Origin: an uncultured Alphaproteobacteria bacterium
Lineage (GTDB): Bacteria > Pseudomonadota > Alphaproteobacteria > HIMB59 > GCA-002718135
Length of the DNA stretch: 64,000 bases
Direction: 5' to 3'
Assembly (NCBI GenBank): GCA_902628835.1
Contig: CACOPD010000006.1
Coordinates: 1-64,000, forward strand
This document shows positions 52,544 to 63,088 of the stretch, one piece after another; position 1 is the stretch's first letter, and every line of letters begins with the position of its first letter. Made by a program: the position numbers and the translations under genes. Under the pieces are notes generated by a model. That model was not told the DNA's origin, did no database searches, and saw only the letters and a list, made by a program, of their open reading frames with translations.

Positions 52544-53654
52544 TAATCTCCTTGTATAAGTTTAAAGCAAATCTATCTGTCATTCCTGAAATATAATCAC
52601 AAATTAATCTTTCAATTTCAATATTTTGATTTCTCCAATCCGTTGGTAGTTTATTATTATTTTTTACGAAATAAGTAAACAAAGTAGATATAACATTTTT
52701 TGAATACTGTCTTTTATCTGATAAATGACTATGATTATAAACTCTTTCAAACAAAAATTTTTTAATTATGTCACAGTTTTTTTTCATTTCATTTGAAAAC
52801 GTGACTACAAAATTATTTTTTTTACGAATATCATCTATAGAATTAATGCTATTTTCATTTAAATTTTTTTTTGTATTTTCATATATGTCATTTATCATAT
52901 TTGATATGGAATTTCTTAAAACTTGATATACTAAAAGTTTATTTGGAATATCTTTATAGTGTTTCTTTAAATCAATTATAATTTTTTCAAAAAAACTTAA
53001 CTCTGCAATATCATCTAACGATATTAAATTTGCTCTAATAGCATCTTCTACATCATGATTGTTATAAGCAATATCATCAGATATACTTGCTATTTGTGAC
53101 TCCAAATAAGGCTGATCAGCTAAATTTAGATTATGTAATTTAGAATAATTTTCTAGGTGATAAGGTAAATTATCAATTAAAATTCCATTATGTTTTATTA
53201 TTCCCTCTAAACTTTCCCATGTTAGATTTAATCCATCAAAATCTGGGTGTCTTTTTTCAATAAATGTTAAAACTCTCAAGGTTTGATCATTATGATTAAA
53301 ACCTCCAAAACTTTTCATTGATTCATCAAGTGCATCTTCTCCTATATGACCAAAAGGAGGATGGCCTAAATCATGAGCAAGGGCAACTGTTTCACCTAGA
53401 TCTTCATCTAATTCAAGTAATCTACAAATTGATCTAGAAATTTGGGCAACTTCCAAAGAATGAGTAAGTCTTGTCCTAAAATAATCACTTTCACTTTCAA
53501 TAAAAACTTGGGTTTTGTGTTTTAATTTTCTAAATGAATTAGAATGAATGACTCTAGCTCTATCTCTTTCAAATGGATTTCTCAAGTCATCATCTAACTC
53601 ATTATATAATCTTCCGTTTGAGTTATTAGGATTAGAAGCTAAATGTTTGAACAT
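52536..53654 (-). CDS. dgt: dGTP triphosphohydrolase-like HD-domain protein
   Basis: A 372-residue HD phosphohydrolase. The metal motif is RLTHSLEVAQISR (61-73), ALAHDLGHPPFGHIGEDAL (90-108) and DDIAYNNHD (about 193-201). RDRARVIHSNSFRKLKHKTQVF is the dGTPase type-2 N-terminus. It hydrolyses dNTPs to deoxynucleoside and triphosphate. It precedes argS, the usual alphaproteobacterial order, and diverges from erpA across 54 bp. Confidence 0.92.
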   Translation of the reverse strand: MFKHLASNPNNSNGRLYNELDDDLRNPFERDRARVIHSNSFRKLKHKTQVFIESESDYFRTRLTHSLEVAQISRSICRLLELDEDLGETVALAHDLGHPPFGHIGEDALDESMKSFGGFNHNDQTLRVLTFIEKRHPDFDGLNLTWESLEGIIKHNGILIDNLPYHLENYSKLHNLNLADQPYLESQIASISDDIAYNNHDVEDAIRANLISLDDIAELSFFEKIIIDLKKHYKDIPNKLLVYQVLRNSISNMINDIYENTKKNLNENSINSIDDIRKKNNFVVTFSNEMKKNCDIIKKFLFERVYNHSHLSDKRQYSKNVISTLFTYFVKNNNKLPTDWRNQNIEIERLICDYISGMTDRFALNLYKEISE

Positions 53655-53708
53655 AAGAAAATTTATATTATAGTTGTAAAATAATAACTAATAACAATAT
53701 TTAGATAA

Positions 53709-54035
53709 ATGGACAATATAATTGAAGTTACTGAAAGCGCTCAAAATCAAATTAATAAGATACTTCTTTCAGAAAAATCTAACTATTTCAGAATAACCGT
53801 ATTAGGTGGGGGTTGTGCTGGATTTCAATATAAATTTGATTTTTCAAATAAACCAAATGATGACGATTTAGTATTCAATTATAAAAATGCTGATGTGTTA
53901 ATAGATAAAACTTCAATTGAATTAATTAAAGGATCTAAAATTGATTATGTTAACGAATTAATAGGATCATCTTTTAAAATTTCTAATCCAATAGCATCAT
54001 CATCTTGTGGATGTGGAACATCTTTTTCTATATAA
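53709..54035 (+). CDS. erpA: A-type Fe-S cluster carrier (ErpA/IscA family)
   Basis: A 108-residue HesB-family protein with the three cluster-binding cysteines: one in LGGGCAGFQY (about 33-42) and two in SSCGCGTSF near the C-terminus. It transfers Fe-S clusters to apo-proteins. Divergence from dgt is the standard alphaproteobacterial arrangement, where it is named ErpA/IscA. The xthA ATG follows its stop directly. Confidence 0.9.
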   Translation: MDNIIEVTESAQNQINKILLSEKSNYFRITVLGGGCAGFQYKFDFSNKPNDDDLVFNYKNADVLIDKTSIELIKGSKIDYVNELIGSSFKISNPIASSSCGCGTSFSI

Positions 54036-54821
54036 ATGAAAATTACTACATGGAATGTTAATTCAGTTAATGCAAGAATTGAACATTTAATAAAATTTAT
54101 TAAAAAAGATCAATCAGATTTATATTTAATTCAAGAATTAAAATGCACAAATGAAAATTTTCCTAAAGAGGAATTAGAAAAAATTAATTATAAGTGTTAT
54201 GTAAACGGCCAAAAAGCATGGAATGGAGTGGCTATAATCAGCAAAGAAAATATTACAATTTCAAATTTAAATATTCCCAATTACAAAGATGTAAATTCAA
54301 GATTTATTGAAACGGAAATATCTTTAAAAAATATAAAAAGTAAAATTAAATTAATAAATATTTACCTTCCAAATGGTAATCCTATTGAAAGTGAAAAATT
54401 TGATTACAAAGTTGATTGGATGACAAATTTCAATAAATATATCAAAGAATTAATTAATAATAATCAACCAATTATTATAGGTGGTGATTTTAATGTAATA
54501 CCAAACGATGAAGATGTTTATTCACCCGAAAATTTTAAAAATGATGCATGTGCTCATCCCTTAACAAGAGAAAAATTTAGAAATCTTTTAAACTTAGGTT
54601 TTGTTGATACCGTAAAATACTTTGTTGATGGAAATACCAACTGGACTTTTTGGGGTTATAGAGGTGGAAATTGGCAAAAAGGTAATGGTCTAAGAATTGA
54701 TCATTTTCTCACTACACCTGAGATAACTGATTTAATTAAATCAGTTAATGTTAATCGTGAACCAAGAGGATGGGAAAAGGCTTCTGATCACACACCAGTT
54801 ACAATAGAATTAATTAATTAA
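54036..54821 (+). CDS. xthA: Exodeoxyribonuclease III
   Basis: A 261-residue EEP-fold nuclease: TWNVNSVNAR (4-13), QELKCTNENF with the metal glutamate, GGDFNVIPNDEDV (about 149-161) and the terminal SDHTPVTIEL with the catalytic D-H. It acts as an AP endonuclease and 3'-phosphatase in base excision repair. It directly follows erpA and ends 2 bp before the convergent ilvD stop. Confidence 0.94.
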   Translation: MKITTWNVNSVNARIEHLIKFIKKDQSDLYLIQELKCTNENFPKEELEKINYKCYVNGQKAWNGVAIISKENITISNLNIPNYKDVNSRFIETEISLKNIKSKIKLINIYLPNGNPIESEKFDYKVDWMTNFNKYIKELINNNQPIIIGGDFNVIPNDEDVYSPENFKNDACAHPLTREKFRNLLNLGFVDTVKYFVDGNTNWTFWGYRGGNWQKGNGLRIDHFLTTPEITDLIKSVNVNREPRGWEKASDHTPVTIELIN

Positions 54822-54823
54822 CA

Positions 54824-56554
54824 CTAAATATCAGCGTATGTATGCGTTTCGTTTTTTGCTCCTGGTTGAGTAACAGCACCTTCGAAGGCTGGCCCCACAG
54901 TTTGGGAATATTTCCATATCGAACCAGAATTATGATTAGTTTTTCTTGGTTTCCAATCTATTTTTCTTTTTTCTATTTCTTCATCTGAAAGTGTAACATT
55001 GATTTCGCCTTTCACAGCATCAATAATAATTTCATCTCCATCTTTAAGTAATCCTATCATGCCTCCTACAGCCGCTTCTGGCCCAACATGACCAATACAA
55101 AATCCTCTTGTGCCTCCTGAAAATCTTCCATCGGTAATTAAAGCAACAGTTTCACCTAATCCTTGTCCATAAATTGCACCAGTTGTTGAAAGCATTTCAC
55201 GCATACCGGGTCCTCCTTTCGGGCCTTCATATCTAATAATTACTGCATCTCCTGCTTTTATTTCATTTTTTAAAACTGAAGTTAATGCATCTTCTTCTGA
55301 GTCAAAACATTTAGCTTTACCTTTAAATGTTAATTGTTTTAAACCCGCTATTTTTGATATACATCCATCTGGAGCAAGATTACCCCATAATCCCACTACT
55401 GAACTATTTTCACTAATTGGATTATCACATTTATAAACAACATCTTGATTGGTTGGAAAAATTACTTCTTTGTGATTCTCAGCTATTGTTTTACCAGTAA
55501 CAGTTATGCAGTCACCGTTTATATAACCGCCATCTAATAAAGATTTAATAACAACAGGAACACCGCCTACATCATATAAATCTTTAGCAACATACTTTCC
55601 ACCAGGTTGCATATCTCCAATATAAGGAGTTGAATTATAAATTTCTACCACATCTCTCAATGTAAATTTTAAACCTGCTTCATTAGCTATCGCAGGTAGA
55701 TGAAGAGCTGCATTAGTTGAGCCACCAGTAGCTGCAACTACTCTAGCAGCATTTACTAATGAATCAATAGTCACAATATCTCTTGGTCTAATGTTTTTTT
55801 CTAATAAATTCATTATAGCTTTACCACTCTTTTCACCGTAAGCTTTTCTTTCTTCAGTATTCACTGCTGGTGGCATAGCAGAGTTTGTCAGAGCTAAACC
55901 AACTGCTTCTGAGATACATGCCATTGTGTTTGCTGTAAATTGACCGCCACATGAACCAGCAGATGGGCAGGCAACTTGTTCAATATCTTTTAAATCTTGA
56001 TCTGATATAGTTCCAGCGGCATGTTTTCCAACTGCTTCAAATACATCTATAACAGTAACATCCTTACCTTTGTATTTTCCAGGTAAGATCGAACCTCCAT
56101 AGATGAAAACAGATGGTACATTTAATCTAACCATAGCCATCATTAAACCTGGCAAAGATTTATCACAGCCAGCAAGTCCAACTATTGCGTCATAACAATG
56201 ACCTCTAACAGACAATTCAATTGAATCAGCAATAACTTCTCTGCTAATAAGAGAGGATTTCATAGCCTCATGGCCCATAGCAATTCCATCTGTTACTGTT
56301 ATTGTAGTGAATTCTCTTGGAGTTCCTCCAGAGTCTTTAACACCTGTCTTCACATGCTGTGCTTGATCTTGAAGAGTAATGTTACAAGGGGCTGATTCAT
56401 TCCATGTGCTAACAACACCGACAAAAGGTTGGTAAATTTCATGTTCTTTCAAACCCATGGCATAGTAATACGATCTGTGAGGTGCACTCTTAGGCCCTAC
56501 ACTAACATATCTACTAGGTAAGTTAGATTTTCTATTTGATCCTTTATCTTCCAT
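54824..56554 (-). CDS. ilvD: Dihydroxy-acid dehydratase
   Basis: A 576-residue IlvD/Edd-family enzyme. Cluster cysteines are in [19 protein letters not shown] and [16 protein letters not shown] (about 195-210). The N-terminal [12 protein letters not shown] is of the true DHAD type. It makes 2-oxoacids for valine and isoleucine. I considered arabonate dehydratase, which is related, but motifs and context (next to valS) favour DHAD. It lies 1 bp after valS. Confidence 0.92.
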   Translation of the reverse strand: MEDKGSNRKSNLPSRYVSVGPKSAPHRSYYYAMGLKEHEIYQPFVGVVSTWNESAPCNITLQDQAQHVKTGVKDSGGTPREFTTITVTDGIAMGHEAMKSSLISREVIADSIELSVRGHCYDAIVGLAGCDKSLPGLMMAMVRLNVPSVFIYGGSILPGKYKGKDVTVIDVFEAVGKHAAGTISDQDLKDIEQVACPSAGSCGGQFTANTMACISEAVGLALTNSAMPPAVNTEERKAYGEKSGKAIMNLLEKNIRPRDIVTIDSLVNAARVVAATGGSTNAALHLPAIANEAGLKFTLRDVVEIYNSTPYIGDMQPGGKYVAKDLYDVGGVPVVIKSLLDGGYINGDCITVTGKTIAENHKEVIFPTNQDVVYKCDNPISENSSVVGLWGNLAPDGCISKIAGLKQLTFKGKAKCFDSEEDALTSVLKNEIKAGDAVIIRYEGPKGGPGMREMLSTTGAIYGQGLGETVALITDGRFSGGTRGFCIGHVGPEAAVGGMIGLLKDGDEIIIDAVKGEINVTLSDEEIEKRKIDWKPRKTNHNSGSIWKYSQTVGPAFEGAVTQPGAKNETHTYADI

Positions 56555-56555
56555 T

Positions 56556-59183
56556 CTATTTAATAGTATTTATTATTTGATCAATTTTTTCAATAGAAGA
56601 TTTATAAATATTTGCTTCATTTTTAAATTTATCAATAATTTCTTCTGATGCTTTATTCATAAAGTTATCATTATTTAATTTGTCATTAACTTTATTAAAT
56701 TTTTCTATTTCAATTTGCTTTTTCTTATTCAGTTTTTTTAATTCAGTTTCTGAGTCAATAATACCTTCTAAAGGAATCAAAACTGACATTGATGTTAATA
56801 CAATTAAAGCTGAATTCTTATTAGGTTGAATTTTATCAAAACTAATATCTTTAGTTTTTAGAAAATTACTTATTTCATTTTTATGAGCAAGAAGAAAATT
56901 ATTAAGTTCTTCATTTTTTGGCTCTATAGAAATGTTAATTAATTGCTTATAAGGTATATTTAGTTCTGATCTCAAATTTCTTATAGATGAAATAAATTCA
57001 ATAAATATTTCAAAGTTTTTTTTAGATATATCAAAAGAATTATTTGTCTTATAATTTTGATATACTTGATTCATTAAATATGATTTATCATCAACTAAAG
57101 ATCTCCATAACTTTTCACTAATGAATGGCATAATAGGATGTATAATCTTTAAAACTTGAATAAATGTCCATCCAGATACTTTTTTAATTTCATCAGAATA
57201 TTTTTCATTATCGAAATTTTGTTTGATAATTTCAATGTACCAGTCACAATAAGAGTGCCATACAAAATGATAAATTTTATTGGCAATTTCATGAAACAAA
57301 TATTTTTTAGTTAACTGATCAATTTGAGAAATTAAATCATTCAATTCTTTTATTATCCATTTATTTGCATCAAAATATATTGTATCTATTGTAATATCAT
57401 CTTTAAAAAATGAATTGTTCATTTGTAAAAATTTACCAGCATTCCAAATTTTATTTGTGAATGATTTATATCCTTTAACTCTAGCTTCAGATAATTTTAC
57501 ATCTCGTCCAGGATTTAAGAGTGCTGTTAATGTAAATCTTAATGTATCAGCACCATATTTATCTAATAGATCTAGTGGATCAATTATGTTCCCTTTTGAT
57601 TTAGACATTTTTTGTCCTTTTTCATCCCGTATTAAAGGATGAATATAAATATCTTTAAATGGAGTTTCCTTCATAAAATAAGAACCCATCATCATCATCC
57701 GGGCAACCCAAAAAAATATGATATCAAAACCAGTAACCAAAACGTTACCAGGATAAAATTTATCTAATTCATAAGTTTTATTTGGCCAATCTAACGTAGA
57801 GAATGTCCATAGAGCAGAAGAGAACCAAGTATCTAGAACGTCTTCATCCTGTCTAAGATCAACATCCTTTCCATAAAATTCTTTTGCTTGATTTCTTGCG
57901 CCTTCTAGAGTTTCACTAACAAAATGTTTATTATCTGGACCATACCATGCAGGAATTTGATGACCCCACCACAACTGTCTTGAAATACACCACGGTTGAA
58001 TATTTTCCATCCAATTATAAAATGTATTTTCCCATTGTTTGGGGATAAATTTAGAACTATTATTTCTAACAGCTGATATTGGATCAATTGATAATTTTTT
58101 TGCATCACAAAACCATTGATCTGTTAGCCATGGTTCAATAACCACACCTGATCTATCACCATATGGTATGACCATTTGCTGTTTTTCTTCTTTAATTAAT
58201 AAATTCATTTCATCTAATTTTTTTAGAATTAGTTTTCTTGCTTCAAATCGATCTAAATTTTGAAATTCTTCAGGAACATTTGAGTTCAGTTTAGCATTTT
58301 TATCAAAAATATTAATAAATTCTAAATCATGTCTCTTCCCTACCTCAAAATCATTAAAGTCATGTGCAGGAGTAATTTTTACAGCTCCAGAACCTTTTTC
58401 AGGATCTGCATATTCATCAGCAATGATTGGTATTTTTTTATTTGAAATTGGTAGGTTACAAAATTTGCCAATTATATTTTTATATTTTTCATCATCTGGA
58501 TGAACGGCAACTGCAGTATCTCCTAACATAGTCTCAGGTCTTGTTGTTGCAACAATGATATAATTATTTTCATCTATAGGATATTTAATATGCCATAAAC
58601 TTCCTTCGGTATCTCTTTGTTCTACTTCTAGATCAGAAATAGCTGTTAAAAGTTTTGGGTCCCAATTCACCAATCTCTTATCTTTATAAATAATTCCATC
58701 ATTAAATAAATTAACAAAAACTTTCTTAACTGCATTAGAAAGTCCTTCATCCATAGTAAATCTTTCTCTTGACCAATCTGCAGAAGCACCTAGTCTTCTT
58801 AATTGATTACTTATCTGACCACCCGACTCTTTTTTCCATTCCCATACTTTTTCAATAAACTTTTCTCTACCTAAAGATCGTCGATCTAGGTTTGACTCAC
58901 TTAATTTTCTTTCAACCACCATCTGAGTAGCTATTCCTGCATGATCTGTCCCTGCTTGCCACAATACTTCCATACCCTTCATTCTATGGTATCTGATTAA
59001 TATATCTTGGATTGTGAAGGTTAAAGCATGACCCATATGTAAGCTACCTGTAACATTAGGTGGTGGCATCATTATAGAATAAGGTTCACCTCCTTTTTGT
59101 GGTTTAAAACAATTTGATCGCTCCCATTGCGAATAAAGATTTTTTTCATCTTTTAAATAATCAAAAAATTTATCAAGCTGCAT
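56556..59183 (-). CDS. valS: Valyl-tRNA synthetase
   Basis: An 875-residue class I synthetase. HIGH-type [17 protein letters not shown] (41-57), editing domain around 195-345 ([17 protein letters not shown]), KMSKS in [17 protein letters not shown] (about 523-539), and a C-terminal coiled coil (about 810-875, lysine-rich). Complete. It lies 5 bp after the DUF2497 gene. Confidence 0.96.
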   Translation of the reverse strand: MQLDKFFDYLKDEKNLYSQWERSNCFKPQKGGEPYSIMMPPPNVTGSLHMGHALTFTIQDILIRYHRMKGMEVLWQAGTDHAGIATQMVVERKLSESNLDRRSLGREKFIEKVWEWKKESGGQISNQLRRLGASADWSRERFTMDEGLSNAVKKVFVNLFNDGIIYKDKRLVNWDPKLLTAISDLEVEQRDTEGSLWHIKYPIDENNYIIVATTRPETMLGDTAVAVHPDDEKYKNIIGKFCNLPISNKKIPIIADEYADPEKGSGAVKITPAHDFNDFEVGKRHDLEFINIFDKNAKLNSNVPEEFQNLDRFEARKLILKKLDEMNLLIKEEKQQMVIPYGDRSGVVIEPWLTDQWFCDAKKLSIDPISAVRNNSSKFIPKQWENTFYNWMENIQPWCISRQLWWGHQIPAWYGPDNKHFVSETLEGARNQAKEFYGKDVDLRQDEDVLDTWFSSALWTFSTLDWPNKTYELDKFYPGNVLVTGFDIIFFWVARMMMMGSYFMKETPFKDIYIHPLIRDEKGQKMSKSKGNIIDPLDLLDKYGADTLRFTLTALLNPGRDVKLSEARVKGYKSFTNKIWNAGKFLQMNNSFFKDDITIDTIYFDANKWIIKELNDLISQIDQLTKKYLFHEIANKIYHFVWHSYCDWYIEIIKQNFDNEKYSDEIKKVSGWTFIQVLKIIHPIMPFISEKLWRSLVDDKSYLMNQVYQNYKTNNSFDISKKNFEIFIEFISSIRNLRSELNIPYKQLINISIEPKNEELNNFLLAHKNEISNFLKTKDISFDKIQPNKNSALIVLTSMSVLIPLEGIIDSETELKKLNKKKQIEIEKFNKVNDKLNNDNFMNKASEEIIDKFKNEANIYKSSIEKIDQIINTIK

Positions 59184-59188
59184 CTTAA

Positions 59189-59473
59189 CTATTTTGAATC
59201 GAAATAATTTTTAAGTAATTTTGGGATTTTCTCATCAAGTATTTTTTCAATTTTATTTTCTACAAGATAGGAGAGTTTTTTGTCTATAATATCATTAATT
59301 TCATTATTTATATCTTCGTCTTTTTGAAGTAATTTTATTGTACCATCATTATTAACCTTTTGATTAAGTATTAAAATATTAGATGAAGAATGTTTATTTG
59401 AATTGTTTTTTTCATCTTCAAGTGCTCTTCGTATGACTTCAAGAGATTCATTGATAGAATTTTTTGTATTCAT
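59189..59473 (-). CDS. DUF2497 (PopZ-related) small protein
   Basis: 94 residues from ATG 59473; the longer frame from 59539 would overlap tolC and adds non-family sequence. The N-terminal INESLEVIRRALEDEKNN (6-23) matches the ISxIRRxIxED helix of PopZ/DUF2497, and the C-terminal helices (LVENKIEKILDEKIPKLL) match its short oligomerisation end. The proline-rich middle of Caulobacter PopZ is missing. Location between tolC and valS is the typical place for this family. A polar-organising role is possible but unproven for so short a form. Confidence 0.7.
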   Translation of the reverse strand: MNTKNSINESLEVIRRALEDEKNNSNKHSSSNILILNQKVNNDGTIKLLQKDEDINNEINDIIDKKLSYLVENKIEKILDEKIPKLLKNYFDSK

Positions 59474-59510
59474 GTAGGTATTATAAATGTTTAATTTAAT
59501 TAATAAAACT

Positions 59511-60797
59511 CTAATTATAGCTAGGAAGATACTCCTCAAATAACTTAATCAGTGAACCATCTAAAGCTAGTAAATTAAAATAATTAATCAAATAGTTTTT
59601 ATTTGCATTAAAATATTCAACATTTACGTTTAAAAGATTAGTTTCTGCTTCTATTAGATCAGTGATAGATTTTGTCCCAAGGTTGTATTCCTCCTGAGTA
59701 CTTTCTAGAAGAGTATTTGCATACTCTATAGTTAATAAAGATGTATTTAAATTTGATTTACTAACTAAATAGTTTTTATAATAGTTTGATACCTCAATAT
59801 TTAAACTTTCTTTAAGATCCTCTAACTCAATTTCAGTTTGTAAAATTTGAGAATTTATTTTTCTAATATCTGATTTGTCAATGTTTTGCTGAAATATAGG
59901 AATTGTTAAAGTTAAGCCTATTGATGCATTGGTATTTTCACTTCCAGCATCTATTCGTGAACCATCCGAATACTCTGTTGATGCTGTTATATCTAAGGTA
60001 GGTTTATTAGAACTTTTTTCTTTTGAGAGATCAAGTTCTTTAATTTTAATATTATTTTGAGCAATTAAAACATTAAAATTATTCTTATAAACATCATAAA
60101 GTATATTATCAAAATTCAAATCATCTTCTATGTTTACATAATCCTCTAAATTAATAGCTTCTTTACCAACAATTGATTTAAATGTTTTTAAGCTGACTTT
60201 GTAATTTTGTTCAGCTGAAAAAAGATTTGTTTCTGCAATTGAAAAAGCACTCTCAGCATTTTTCAATTCAGTTATGGTTGCTGATCCCAATTCATATTTT
60301 AATTTTACTTCTTCTAAAAATCTTGAAACAGAATCAAAATTTTTTTCGGAAGCCTCTAATGATTTTTCATAATTTATTACTGTTAAATAACCTTCTACAG
60401 CTGTTAGCGATAAATCTTGAACTGTTTTATAAAAGTTTATAACTGCATTTTCGTAAATAATTTTTGATCTTTCTATTTCTAAACTTTTTTCACCGCCATC
60501 ATACAAATTTTGAGTAATACTAATTTTATATTTATCTGTAAAAGTCTCTGGTGTTGTTGATACACCAGCTGCTGATGTTGTATCACTATTACTATATGTA
60601 CCAGAAATTGTGCCAGTAACTGTTGGAAGTTTTTTGCCTATAGCTACCTCAATAGTTTCTTTGCTTTCATTCAATTTTTCAAAAGCAATTTTTACTTTCA
60701 AATTATTTGCAATCGTACTTTTTACAGAATCATCAATCGATAGAGCAAATACAGATTTAGAAAAAATAAATAATAACAATAATATAAATAATCTCAT
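59511..60797 (-). CDS. tolC: TolC-family outer-membrane efflux protein
   Basis: A 428-residue protein with a signal peptide (LFILLLLFIFSKSVFA-LS, cut near 18) and two structural repeats of long helices. SYKISITQNLYDGG (about 87-100) and YELGSATITELKNAES and YNLGTKSITDLIEAETNLL are the paired TolC motifs. It forms the outer-membrane channel for tripartite export. It follows a pcm-like gene without a gap, as in most Alphaproteobacteria. No inner-membrane pump or adaptor is adjacent. Confidence 0.92.
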   Translation of the reverse strand: MRLFILLLLFIFSKSVFALSIDDSVKSTIANNLKVKIAFEKLNESKETIEVAIGKKLPTVTGTISGTYSNSDTTSAAGVSTTPETFTDKYKISITQNLYDGGEKSLEIERSKIIYENAVINFYKTVQDLSLTAVEGYLTVINYEKSLEASEKNFDSVSRFLEEVKLKYELGSATITELKNAESAFSIAETNLFSAEQNYKVSLKTFKSIVGKEAINLEDYVNIEDDLNFDNILYDVYKNNFNVLIAQNNIKIKELDLSKEKSSNKPTLDITASTEYSDGSRIDAGSENTNASIGLTLTIPIFQQNIDKSDIRKINSQILQTEIELEDLKESLNIEVSNYYKNYLVSKSNLNTSLLTIEYANTLLESTQEEYNLGTKSITDLIEAETNLLNVNVEYFNANKNYLINYFNLLALDGSLIKLFEEYLPSYN

Positions 60798-61457
60798 TTA
60801 AAATTTAAAATCTTCTTGTTGCTCTTGAATTTGATAACTACTCATTACATCAAATAAATACTCAGATGAATACAAATCTTCATTTCTTATAATTTTATAA
60901 GCTTTACCCAAATTATCATATATTTTTTTAATGTATATTAACCTTCCTCCATTCATTGCTAGTTGATTCTTTAACTTATCAGTTATTTTAAATATAGGTC
61001 CGTCAATAATAATTAAATTAAATGGAGCTTTATCAGATAATCCATCTAATAAATTAAGATTAAATAAACTAATATTAGTATTATTAGCATTGTTAATATT
61101 ATGTTCTAATAATTTAAATAATTCTCTATTTTCTTCTACAACATGAAGTTCTTTACATAGTGAGCTAATTAAAGCGGAAAAGTAGCCCGTTAAGCCACCT
61201 ATATGCAATACTTTATCATTAGGTAAAATTTTCGAATATTTTATAATTTGAGCTAGGTGTAGATTTTTAAGATATCCTCTTTTGTCAGTTATATCTAAAT
61301 TATTATCCAGGTAACAATTCTTACCTAAGCTGACATCCAAATAATTTTCTTTAGGAGTATTTTCAAATATTTTTAAGATATTTTCTTCATTAATTTTGTT
61401 TGGTCTTAACTGATTAACAACCATATTTTTTCTTGCAATTTCAAATGTTTCACTCAT
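60798..61457 (-). CDS. PIMT-like methyltransferase next to tolC
   Basis: A 219-residue protein of the L-isoaspartate methyltransferase family. It starts with ARKNMVVNQLRPNKI, the typical N-terminus of the tolC-linked paralogue. The substrate motif QTISQP is absent (LKNLHLAQII in its place), and the SAM motif reads LHIGGLTGYFSA instead of an E/D-x-G-x-G-x-G. It is probably catalytically different from pcm at 45.7 kb or uses another substrate. Its stop codon is immediately followed by the tolC start. Confidence 0.75.
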   Translation of the reverse strand: MSETFEIARKNMVVNQLRPNKINEENILKIFENTPKENYLDVSLGKNCYLDNNLDITDKRGYLKNLHLAQIIKYSKILPNDKVLHIGGLTGYFSALISSLCKELHVVEENRELFKLLEHNINNANNTNISLFNLNLLDGLSDKAPFNLIIIDGPIFKITDKLKNQLAMNGGRLIYIKKIYDNLGKAYKIIRNEDLYSSEYLFDVMSSYQIQEQQEDFKF

Positions 61458-61581
61458 TTCTTAAAGGATGCTTTATATAAACCTACTATATAATCAATTA
61501 TTTAAATTGTATTATTAATCTTTAGAATTTTTTTTCATTAATTGACTAGAAATAATATAGTGATAATTGTCATTTTTTTTA

Positions 61582-61655
61582 GGCTCGGTGGCAGAGTGGT
61601 GATGTAGGGGCCTGCAAAGCCTTGCACAGCGGTTCGATTCCGCTCCGAGCCTCCA
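61582..61655 (+). tRNA. tRNA-Cys (GCA)
   Basis: Acceptor GGCTCGG/CCGAGCC, discriminator T and encoded CCA. The anticodon loop CTGCAAA on stem GGGGC/GCCTT gives anticodon GCA. The T arm has GGTTCGATTCC. The 124 bp to the left (61458-61581) contain no feature I recognise. Confidence 0.95.
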
Positions 61656-61702
61656 AATTTTTCTTGTTTTTTAATTTTTTTTTATTATCAACAAAATTGT
61701 GT

Positions 61703-61777
61703 TCCTCGGTAGCTCAGTGGTAGAGCAATCGGCTGTTAACCGATCGGTCGCTGGTTCGAGCCCGGCCCGGGGAGCCA
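61703..61777 (+). tRNA. tRNA-Asn (GTT)
   Basis: Acceptor TCCTCGG/CCGGGGA, discriminator G and encoded CCA. Anticodon arm ATCGG-CTGTTAA-CCGAT gives GTT. The D arm is GCTCAGTGGTAGAGC and the T arm GCTGG-TTCGAGC-CCGGC. It ends 6 bp before the umuC stop on the other strand. Confidence 0.96.
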
Positions 61778-61783
61778 TTTTAT

Positions 61784-63088
61784 CTAAGCCTTAACTTCCA
61801 CCAATTCTTCAAAACGTGTTGTGTAACATGGGGATACGTTCTCTCTTTTCATCTTCCATATTTTTTCTATACCTTCAGAGGCTATCTTCAACGTTGAACT
61901 TCCATATCTAGAATTAATATTATCAATAGTATTCATTATTCTATCTGATGTATCACGGTCATAATCAAGCAATCCTCTAGTTACATTGTGTCTGCTAAGA
62001 CCACACAATATAATTCCAGCTTTTTTATAACGAAATCCTGGTCGATATATTTTTCTAATTCCTTCAAGAGCTCTTTTAACAATTTTTATGCTATTATTTG
62101 TTGGAAAAGGTAAATGTAGTTTTATTGAATTTGAATATTGTTTCTCTCTTCTATTAAAATGATTTGTCAAAACAAAAATACTCATCGACTCAGCGACTAA
62201 CCCCTCTTCCCTTATCTTCTCTGATACTCTTGATCCATAAGTTGATATTGATTCCTCCAAATCAAATAATTTTTCTATTGGCTGACTAAATGATCTTGAA
62301 ACACAGCAACTTTGTTTATCACTTGGAACCAAATCAAGTTCTAAACACGACACACTATTTAATTCTAGGTAGGTCTTCTCTCCCACTACACCCATATTTT
62401 TTCTTATCCATCCTCTGTCCATATGTGAAAATTGATAAGCATTATGAATATTATATTTTTTCAGGAAAAGAGATAATCTTCTTCCAATGCCCCATACTTC
62501 TTCAATAGATGTTAATTCTAATGCTTTTTTTATTTCTATTTTATTTTTTAGTATGCAAACACCTTTATAGTCTGGTTGTTTTTTTGCTAAATGATTAGCT
62601 ATTTTTGATAGTGTTTTTGTTGGGCCCACTCCAATACTAACTGGGATACCAACCCACCTCTTGATTGTTTGTCTAATATGTCTGCAATAAGTATTTAACT
62701 CATAGTTCTCAAAACCATTTAAACTAAGAAATGCTTCATCTATGGAATAGATTTCTACCTCTGAAGAGAAACTTGATAAAGTTTCCATTACTCTTTGAGA
62801 AATATCACCATATAAAGAATAATTAGATGAAAAAACTTTAACATCATTTTTTTCAATAATATTTTTTGCTTTAAAATAAGGTTCACCCATTTTTATCCCT
62901 AATTTTTTTGCTTCTTTTGATCGCGCAATGATACAACCATCATTATTGGAAAGTACGACAATTGGTTTTCCTATAAGTTTTGGATTAAATATTCTTTCAC
63001 ATGAAGCATAAAAATTATTGCAATCTATCAATGCTATAGATTGATTTACTGAGTTATGATTTCTATTAAGTAGTTTTGTGTATGACAT
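61784..63088 (-). CDS. umuC: Y-family DNA polymerase V catalytic subunit
   Basis: A 434-residue Y-family polymerase. Catalytic acids are in LIDCNNFYASCERIF (20-34) and IDEAFLSL (about 106-113). LSNNDGCIIARSKEAK (47-62) and SIGVGPTKTLSKIANHLAKK (about 150-169) are characteristic of UmuC. The C-terminal little-finger domain and tail are complete. It carries out mutagenic translesion synthesis with processed UmuD. The ATG overlaps umuD by 23 bp; upstream of the LIDCNNF core about 17 residues are longer than usual. Confidence 0.94.
   Translation of the reverse strand: MSYTKLLNRNHNSVNQSIALIDCNNFYASCERIFNPKLIGKPIVVLSNNDGCIIARSKEAKKLGIKMGEPYFKAKNIIEKNDVKVFSSNYSLYGDISQRVMETLSSFSSEVEIYSIDEAFLSLNGFENYELNTYCRHIRQTIKRWVGIPVSIGVGPTKTLSKIANHLAKKQPDYKGVCILKNKIEIKKALELTSIEEVWGIGRRLSLFLKKYNIHNAYQFSHMDRGWIRKNMGVVGEKTYLELNSVSCLELDLVPSDKQSCCVSRSFSQPIEKLFDLEESISTYGSRVSEKIREEGLVAESMSIFVLTNHFNRREKQYSNSIKLHLPFPTNNSIKIVKRALEGIRKIYRPGFRYKKAGIILCGLSRHNVTRGLLDYDRDTSDRIMNTIDNINSRYGSSTLKIASEGIEKIWKMKRENVSPCYTTRFEELVEVKA

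Noticed and set aside
54824-56554. IlvD as L-arabonate dehydratase for the arabinose pathway
   Set aside because: The N-terminal and cysteine motifs are of the true dihydroxy-acid dehydratase type, and the gene lies next to valS, far from the sugar locus.
59474-59539. Longer DUF2497 frame starting at 59539
   Set aside because: It would overlap tolC and precede the family N-terminus with 22 unrelated residues; ATG 59473 fits the family.
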